This document shows, piece by piece, positions 58,698 to 64,000 of a DNA stretch of 64,000 nucleotides. The position numbers and the translations under genes are program-made. Positions within the stretch are counted from its first letter, which is position 1. Every line of letters begins with the position of its first letter. The notes beneath the pieces were generated by a model. That model searched no databases, was not told the DNA's origin, and saw only the letters and a list, made by a program, of their open reading frames with translations. The stretch covers positions 62,001 through 126,000 of the forward strand of contig CAIMFY010000110.1 in assembly GCA_903840415.1 (NCBI GenBank), written 5' to 3'. Origin of the DNA: an uncultured Opitutia bacterium. Its GTDB lineage: Bacteria > Verrucomicrobiota > Verrucomicrobiia > Opitutales > Opitutaceae.

Positions 58698-59948
58698 CTA
58701 CTTTCCTGCCATTGTTTTCACTACTTCGTGAAACCGTCCAAGGTCCGCGGGGGTCGCCACCTCGCCGGGTTGGCGGTTCCATCCGTTGGCGCCAGGCCAC
58801 GCTCCGCGCACCAGAAAATTTTCTTGCGCGGCGACGATGTCCGAGACGTGGAGGTAATCCTTCTGCTCCTTCTCCTCGCGCACGCCGCTCACCAGCGCCG
58901 CCGGAATCGGTGCGATGTGCCCGCTTGAGAGGTGCGCCAAATCGTTAAGCACGACAAACGCCCGGGAGTCGGCCAGCGTCGTCGCCGGCCGCGGCGACTC
59001 GTCGCGCAGGTAGCGATGGTAGTCGCGGTGGTTTTCGACGAGCGGATCAAACGGCTCCGGTGCGATCTTTTCGGTGCGGCCGTCGTTCCAACGAATCTCA
59101 ATTTGACGGCCGACGACGTAACGCAGCACGGCTTTGTCGCAGAGCACCATTTCGAGGTGCGTGCTCGCACCGGCGCAGGCGTGCGAAAGCGCGAAGCGCA
59201 GGTTCACGCCCGAGGTGGTGTCGGTCTCGACGAAAAACGTGTAAGCCCCTTCGATCGCATGGGCGCGATACAGTTCGGCGCGCACTGCGGCGGGCTGTCC
59301 CCAGCTGAATAATTCCGTCCCGCCCGCCCAAAACAGCAGGTTGTGGACGAAGTGCGCCATGGCGTTGCCAAAGCAGGAGTCGAGGACGATGCGGTCATTC
59401 ATCATCAGCCGCCCCGCCCAGTTGTTGCGGGAGAAATAGCTCGCCGGTCGCGGCCAGAGGGCGCTTAGGGTCGCGCCGCGGATCGCGCCGAATTCACCGG
59501 CGAGCAACCGCTCTTTCAGCGCCAGCCGGGGCTTTTCGATGATGAAGTTGAAACCGACCAACGAAGATTTCCGCACCCGACTGTCCGCGGCGATCATCTG
59601 CTCAAGTTCCGCAAAATCGAGCGTCGGCGGCTTTTCCAGGTAGACGGGCAGACCGAGCGCCGTCACGGCGGCGTGCATCTCGGCATGCAGGTTGATCGGC
59701 GTCGGCACGACGACGAGATCGAGGCCGCGGTGACACGCATCGAGCATCGCCCGATAGTCGGAGTAAACCTGCACGCCACGCTCTGCGAGCCGCCAGGTCT
59801 GCTGCTCGATCGTGAACGACTTCACCCGCGGATCGCAGGTGGCGATGAGTTTCGCTTCACCCAACTCCTCGAGCGCCGCAACCGCCGTGTGGTGCGAGCC
59901 CGCGAAGCCGCCCATGCCGATAATGCCGGTCCGGATGGGTGGCTTCAC
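58698..59948 (-). CDS. Gfo/Idh/MocA-family oxidoreductase
   Basis: 416 residues from GTG 59948. N-terminal Rossmann fold with [13 protein letters not shown] for NAD(P) binding, then [13 protein letters not shown] and the family signature EKPPTL. The C-terminal domain provides the sugar-binding beta sheet. Members oxidise or reduce sugar and inositol derivatives; the substrate here is unknown. The GTG start overlaps the stop of the KdsD gene upstream (GTGA on the minus strand), so the pair is translated together, possibly linking it to cell-surface sugar metabolism. Confidence 0.88.
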   Translation of the reverse strand: MKPPIRTGIIGMGGFAGSHHTAVAALEELGEAKLIATCDPRVKSFTIEQQTWRLAERGVQVYSDYRAMLDACHRGLDLVVVPTPINLHAEMHAAVTALGLPVYLEKPPTLDFAELEQMIAADSRVRKSSLVGFNFIIEKPRLALKERLLAGEFGAIRGATLSALWPRPASYFSRNNWAGRLMMNDRIVLDSCFGNAMAHFVHNLLFWAGGTELFSWGQPAAVRAELYRAHAIEGAYTFFVETDTTSGVNLRFALSHACAGASTHLEMVLCDKAVLRYVVGRQIEIRWNDGRTEKIAPEPFDPLVENHRDYHRYLRDESPRPATTLADSRAFVVLNDLAHLSSGHIAPIPAALVSGVREEKEQKDYLHVSDIVAAQENFLVRGAWPGANGWNRQPGEVATPADLGRFHEVVKTMAGK

Positions 59949-60934
59949 ACGATTTTTAATTTGGGCAAGTCTTGCCCATCGATCAGGCCGACTGGCCGCC
60001 CGCGGGCATCGACCACGATCAAGTCGTCGATTTTGTGCGCTTCGAAGAGGCGCAGCGCATCAACGCCGAGAGCGTCTTCGCGAATCGTCTTCGGCGTGCA
60101 TGTCATGAAGGTGGCGACGGGTTGCTGCAAAAAATCCGGTCCGGTGAGCGCGCTACGCCGAAAATCGCCGTCGGTGAGTATGCCGCTGAGTTTGCCGGAC
60201 TTTTTGGCGACCAGCGCGATGCTGCCGCTCTTGGCTTTCGTCATCGCCAGGATCGCTTCCTGCGTGGTGACGGTATCGGCCGCCACCGGCAGGCGGTGGC
60301 CGGTGCGCATGATGTCGCGGACGCGCAAGAGCAACACTCGGCCGAGATTTCCAGCGGGATGAAATTTAGCGAAGTCGTCGCGGGTGAGGCCGCGGGCTTC
60401 GAGCAACACCATCGCCAGCGCGTCGCCGAGCGCGAGCGCCGCGGTGGTGCTGGCGGTCGGAGCGAGCTCGAGCGGACACGCCTCGCGCCGGGCGCGGTAG
60501 AGCAGGTGGTAGTCGGCGCTCTGGGCGAGGTCGGAGTCGGCATGGCCGGTGAAAGCGACGACCTTCAAACCGAACCGTTTCAGCATCGGCACCAGTCGCA
60601 AAATTTCATCCGACTGGCCGCTGTTGCTCAGGAGAAACGCCAAATCGCCCTCTGTGCACAGCCCGAGATCGCCATGGAGTGCCTGCGTGGCATCGAGAAA
60701 ACACGAGGCGACGCCCGTGCTGTTAAACGTCGCCGCGATCTTCTGCGCGATGTGCGCCGACTTGCCGACGCCGCTGAAAATCAGTTTGCCGCCAGCCACC
60801 GTGACGGCCTCGACCGCGCGCGCGGTGGCCACAAATTCCGCCCCGAGGCTCTGCGCCGTGTCCACTAGCGCGGTCGTCTCGATTCGGATGCAGGCACGAG
60901 CGCGGGCGAGGGTGGGTTTCGGTTGCAGGGCCAT
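59945..60934 (-). CDS. kdsD: D-arabinose 5-phosphate isomerase (KpsF/GutQ family)
   Basis: 329 residues: a SIS domain (about 40-180, SGVGKSAHIAQKIAATF, then ALHGDLG) and two C-terminal CBS domains (about 205-329). It interconverts ribulose 5-phosphate and arabinose 5-phosphate, the first step to KDO for lipopolysaccharide. Length and motifs match KdsD. Overlaps the downstream oxidoreductase gene by four bases. The GutQ paralogue or a capsule KpsF cannot be excluded, but a KDO gene is the usual role. Confidence 0.9.
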   Translation of the reverse strand: MALQPKPTLARARACIRIETTALVDTAQSLGAEFVATARAVEAVTVAGGKLIFSGVGKSAHIAQKIAATFNSTGVASCFLDATQALHGDLGLCTEGDLAFLLSNSGQSDEILRLVPMLKRFGLKVVAFTGHADSDLAQSADYHLLYRARREACPLELAPTASTTAALALGDALAMVLLEARGLTRDDFAKFHPAGNLGRVLLLRVRDIMRTGHRLPVAADTVTTQEAILAMTKAKSGSIALVAKKSGKLSGILTDGDFRRSALTGPDFLQQPVATFMTCTPKTIREDALGVDALRLFEAHKIDDLIVVDARGRPVGLIDGQDLPKLKIV

Positions 60935-61009
60935 TTAGAGTTTGAGTAGCGAAGCGAGGTTGCGGAATTTACGGCGAACCACTGCCCGTTCAATCCCATT
61001 CCCTGCGAG

Positions 61010-61879
61010 ATGACTGTCCGTCTTAAAATTGCCACCGCGCTGGCTGCCACCATGCTGATCCTTGGCGCGGGCTGCGGCGGCGGAGGCACGGTCGCGTTTA
61101 CCTCTGAAACGGACGACCCCTATTACCGGGAGGGCCAGCGACTCGTCCGGCAAGGCCGCGAGGCGGAGGCCCTGTCGGCCTTCCTGAAGGTGATCGAGAA
61201 ACGCGGTGAGCAGGCTTCCGCCGAGGCCCATCTCGAAGCCGGGCTGATTTATCTCAACCACATCAAGAATCCGATCGAGGCCATCCATCATTTTCGAAAA
61301 TACCTCGAACTTCAGCCCAACGCGAAACAGGCGCCCGGCGTGCGCAGCCTGATCGAAACGGCCACGCGGGAGTTTGCGCGCACGATTCCCGCCCATCCGC
61401 TTGAAAGCCAGTCGGTGGGCATCGACCAGAGCGAGCAAGTCCGCCAACTGCAGCGCGAGAACGACGACCTGCGCGCCGCGCTTGCGGACCAGCACACCGC
61501 GACGACAACGCAATTTCTCCGCTCTTCGCGCGCGCCGATCGACGCCGACGAAACGCCGCCCGCTGCGTCGGCTCCGGACGGAAGTCTATTGATCATGCCG
61601 GCACCGCTGCCGCCGCGCGCCGCCCGCACCGAGCCGACGATCATCGTCGCGCCGTTGTTTGGTCTGTCGAATTCCGCGCCACCGGGTAGCCGCGTGGCCT
61701 CGCACCCGGCTGTTGGTGCTCACAAGCACACCATCGTTCCCGGCGACACGCTCTTCCGGATCTCAGTGAAATATTTTGGCAACGGCTCGAAGGTGGACGA
61801 TATCTTCAATGCCAACCGCGACGTGATGCAGAACAAGAATTCCCTTCCGCTCATCGGCACGGAATTAAAAATCCCCTGA
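61010..61879 (+). CDS. LysM-domain lipoprotein with TPR and coiled coil
   Basis: 289 residues. Signal peptide with a lipobox (ILGAGC, Cys22) predicts an outer- or inner-membrane lipoprotein. Residues about 35-110 form a TPR-type helical pair, about 135-160 a coiled coil, then a Pro/Ala-rich linker and a C-terminal LysM domain (HTIVPGDTLFRISVKYFG) that should bind peptidoglycan. Function probably in envelope organisation or cell division, as for YbgF/LysM-like proteins; not established. The next gene starts 3 bases after its stop. Confidence 0.85.
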   Translation: MTVRLKIATALAATMLILGAGCGGGGTVAFTSETDDPYYREGQRLVRQGREAEALSAFLKVIEKRGEQASAEAHLEAGLIYLNHIKNPIEAIHHFRKYLELQPNAKQAPGVRSLIETATREFARTIPAHPLESQSVGIDQSEQVRQLQRENDDLRAALADQHTATTTQFLRSSRAPIDADETPPAASAPDGSLLIMPAPLPPRAARTEPTIIVAPLFGLSNSAPPGSRVASHPAVGAHKHTIVPGDTLFRISVKYFGNGSKVDDIFNANRDVMQNKNSLPLIGTELKIP

Positions 61880-61882
61880 ACC

Positions 61883-63034
61883 ATGCCGCGTACCTCCCAA
61901 CGCACGTCCGTTTTTTCCGAGTCGGTGATTCGCGGGATGTCGCGGATCGCCACGCAGCACAACGCCATCAACCTGGCGCAGGGGTTTCCCGACTGGGATC
62001 CGCCTGCCGAGCTCATTCAGGCGGCGAAGGACGCGATGGACACCGGTCGCCACCAATACGCCGTCACGTGGGGTTCGCCTGAACTGCGTGCAGCGCTCGC
62101 CGCGAAGCTGGAGCGCTTCATAGGTATTCCGATCGACGCTGGCAGCGAACTCGTCGTCTGTTGCGGTGCGACCGAGGCGATGATCGTCGCGATGATGACG
62201 GTCTGCGATCCCGGCGACAAAGTCGGGCTCTTCTCGCCGTTCTACGAAAATTATTCCGCCGATGCGATTCTCTCGGGTGCGACGCCCGTGCTCGTGCCGC
62301 TGCACCCGCCGCACTACCGCTTCGATCCGGCGGAATTGCGCACGGCGTTCGCGGGCGGGCTGAAGGCATTCGTGCTCTGCAACCCGTCGAATCCGTGCGG
62401 CCGCGTCTTCACCCGCGCGGAGCTGCTGCAAATCGCCGCACTCGCGGAGGAGTTCGACGTATGGATCATCACCGACGAGGTTTACGAACATATCGTGTTT
62501 CCACCGCACGAGCACGTCTACTTTGCCGCGCTACCCGGCATGGCGAAGCGCACGCTGAGCTGCTCGTCGCTTTCGAAAACATTTTCGATCACCGGCTGGC
62601 GCATCGGCCACGTCCATGCGCCGCCGGAGATCATTGCGCAGGCGCGGAAGGTGCACGACTTCCTCACCGTCGGCGCCGCCGCACCGCTCCAGCACGCCGT
62701 CGTGACCGCGCTGAATTTCCCCAAGAGCTACTACACCGACCTCGCCGCGGAATACGGCCGCTCGCGCGAAATCTTGCTCGGCTACCTCGACCAAATCGGG
62801 CTCACCTACACGCGACCCGAGGGCGCCTACTTCGTGATGGTCGATATTTCGCCGTTTGGCTACGCGAGCGACGTGGAGTTCGCACACTGGATGACACGCG
62901 AAATCGGCGTCGCGCCCGTGCCGGGTTCGAGTTTCTTCGCGCCCGGCGAGAACCGCTATATCCGGCTCAACTTTGCCAAAAAGCCCGCGACGCTGCACGC
63001 CGCGGGCGAGAGACTACTGAAGTTGAAACGCTGA
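61883..63034 (+). CDS. PLP-dependent class I/II aminotransferase
   Basis: 383 residues. Fold-type I aminotransferase with NLAQGFPDWDPP at the front, the substrate/PLP strand CNPSNPCGRVF, IITDEVYEH and the Schiff-base lysine in SSLSKTFSITGWRIG. The C-terminus has the arginine region NRYIRLNFAKK. The INLAQGFPD motif groups it with the kynurenine/methionine/glutamine transaminase branch (YbdL, KAT-like); substrate uncertain. Three bases after the LysM lipoprotein gene, so probably co-transcribed although functionally unrelated. Stop codon lies one base from the converging gene. Confidence 0.9.
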   Translation: MPRTSQRTSVFSESVIRGMSRIATQHNAINLAQGFPDWDPPAELIQAAKDAMDTGRHQYAVTWGSPELRAALAAKLERFIGIPIDAGSELVVCCGATEAMIVAMMTVCDPGDKVGLFSPFYENYSADAILSGATPVLVPLHPPHYRFDPAELRTAFAGGLKAFVLCNPSNPCGRVFTRAELLQIAALAEEFDVWIITDEVYEHIVFPPHEHVYFAALPGMAKRTLSCSSLSKTFSITGWRIGHVHAPPEIIAQARKVHDFLTVGAAAPLQHAVVTALNFPKSYYTDLAAEYGRSREILLGYLDQIGLTYTRPEGAYFVMVDISPFGYASDVEFAHWMTREIGVAPVPGSSFFAPGENRYIRLNFAKKPATLHAAGERLLKLKR

Positions 63035-63035
63035 C

Positions 63036-64000
63036 TCAGAGCGCTCCGATCGCCTCGTCGAGGACGGCGAGGAGGAAGTCGGCGTCGGCTTGCGTAATGT
63101 TCATTGGCGGGGCAAAGCGGATCGTCTGGCCCCACAGGCCGCCCTTGCCGAGCAGCAGGCCGAGTTCGCGAGCGTTTTCCACCGCTTGCGCGCACTCTTC
63201 CTTGCCGGGCGCCTTGGTCGCGCGGTCCTTCACGAACTCGATGCCGAGCATCAGGCCCTTGCCACGCACGTCGCCGATCACCTTGTATTTCGACTTCAGC
63301 TTATCGAGGCCGGCGAGGATGTAGTTGCCGAGCTTGAGGCAGTTTTCCTGCGTCTTCTCCTTTTCGATGACCTCGAGCACGGCCTTGCCAATGGCGCTGA
63401 CAACCGGGTTACCGCCGAACGTGTTGAAGTGGACCTTCTGTGCCATCACGGCGGCGATTTTCGGCGTGGTGACGACGGCGGCGAGCGGTGCGCCATTGCC
63501 GATGCCCTTCGCCATGGTGACGATGTCGGGTATAACGCCCTGCGTCTCAAAACCCCAGAAATGCGTGCCGGTGCGACCGAAGCCCGTCTGCACTTCATCG
63601 GCGATGCAGACGCCGCCCGCCGCGCGCACATGCTCGTAGGCGGCCTTGAGGTAGCCTTGCGGAAATTCGACGAAGCCACCCACCCCTTGAATCGACTCGG
63701 CGATGAACGCGGCGACCTTGCCCGGCGTCGCGTAGTTGATGAGATCCTTGACGTCGTCGGCGTATTTGCGGCCGCCATCGGGATCGTCGTAGCCGTATTG
63801 ACCGCGGTAGGGATAGGGCGCGATTGCGTGGTGGACGCCAAAGGAGTGCGGCACGTTGAATTTCCACGTGCTGTGCGCGGTCAAGCCCATCGAGGCGGGG
63901 CTGCCGCCGTGGTAGGCGTTGCGCAGCGCGATTGCGTCGTAGTTGCCGGTGTAGAGGCGCGCCATGAGCATCGCGAGGTCGTTGGCCTCGGAGCCGGAGT
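63036..64000 (-). CDS. class III aminotransferase, 5' end outside window
   Basis: At least 320 residues, continuing upstream past the right edge; the ATG at 63971 is internal because [11 protein letters not shown] precedes it. Class III (omega) aminotransferase motifs are [32 protein letters not shown] and the PLP lysine in [14 protein letters not shown]. The overall style is close to alanine-glyoxylate aminotransferase 2 (AGXT2)-like enzymes and other aspartate-aminotransferase-family class III members. Substrate not settled. Converges on the class I/II aminotransferase with only one base between stops. Confidence 0.9.
   Translation of the reverse strand, partial: SGSEANDLAMLMARLYTGNYDAIALRNAYHGGSPASMGLTAHSTWKFNVPHSFGVHHAIAPYPYRGQYGYDDPDGGRKYADDVKDLINYATPGKVAAFIAESIQGVGGFVEFPQGYLKAAYEHVRAAGGVCIADEVQTGFGRTGTHFWGFETQGVIPDIVTMAKGIGNGAPLAAVVTTPKIAAVMAQKVHFNTFGGNPVVSAIGKAVLEVIEKEKTQENCLKLGNYILAGLDKLKSKYKVIGDVRGKGLMLGIEFVKDRATKAPGKEECAQAVENARELGLLLGKGGLWGQTIRFAPPMNITQADADFLLAVLDEAIGAL

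Overview
The window is GC-rich, densely coded bacterial chromosome. The gene set suggests a Verrucomicrobiota member, probably Opitutaceae-like. It has a pilM-pilN-pilO-pilQ cluster without pilus ATPases next to it, a very large Ig-repeat surface protein, large TIR-TPR proteins in tandem, a sulfatase, paired M16 proteases, and housekeeping genes (gyrB-gyrA, rpsT, rnpB, class I fumarase, kdsD). The taxonomic placement is inference from gene content and protein style; no marker phylogeny was possible.

Layout. (1) 1-13352, plus strand: a tightly coupled operon. It holds the 3' tail of a TPR gene, two TIR-transmembrane-TPR proteins (the second also with a TolB-N-like domain), a small cupin, and two more TIR-transmembrane-TPR proteins. 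Every junction is an ATGA or GTGA stop/start overlap. The operon ends at a hairpin that contains the stop codons of two convergent genes. (2) 13368-17208: a small membrane protein (minus), a fifth TIR-transmembrane-helical-repeat protein of a different TIR subtype, and two small paralogous proteins. (3) 17269-20610, minus: an M16 protease pair (one with HxxEH, one without) and a PTS EIIA (PtsN-type) protein. (4) 20699-21363: a broken secreted coiled-coil gene. (5) 21450-26576, minus: gyrB then gyrA. (6) 26744-29563, plus: a C4 zinc-ribbon coiled-coil protein, a secreted sulfatase and RNase P RNA. (7) 29628-33533, minus: three pseudopilin-type genes. (8) 33771-40274, plus: rpsT, an AddB-like nuclease, an AddA-like helicase-nuclease and a 33-residue AURKAIP1/COX24-type basic protein. 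(9) 40557-53524, plus: pilM-N-O-(P-like)-Q, then a 2762-residue secreted repeat protein. (10) 53582-64000: a CPBP protease, a polyprenyl synthase, an ECF sigma factor with a probable anti-sigma factor, class I fumarase, a Gfo/Idh/MocA oxidoreductase with kdsD, a LysM lipoprotein and two aminotransferases, the last cut by the window end.

The most unusual part is region 1-17208. It encodes five membrane-anchored TIR proteins, each keeping the glutamate that is catalytic in TIR NADases. The first four share nearly the same TIR domain but have differently built TPR modules. A REP-like double hairpin is translated in frame inside one of them. No gene-free gap exceeds about 300 bases, and I saw no tRNA, rRNA, CRISPR array or insertion sequence.
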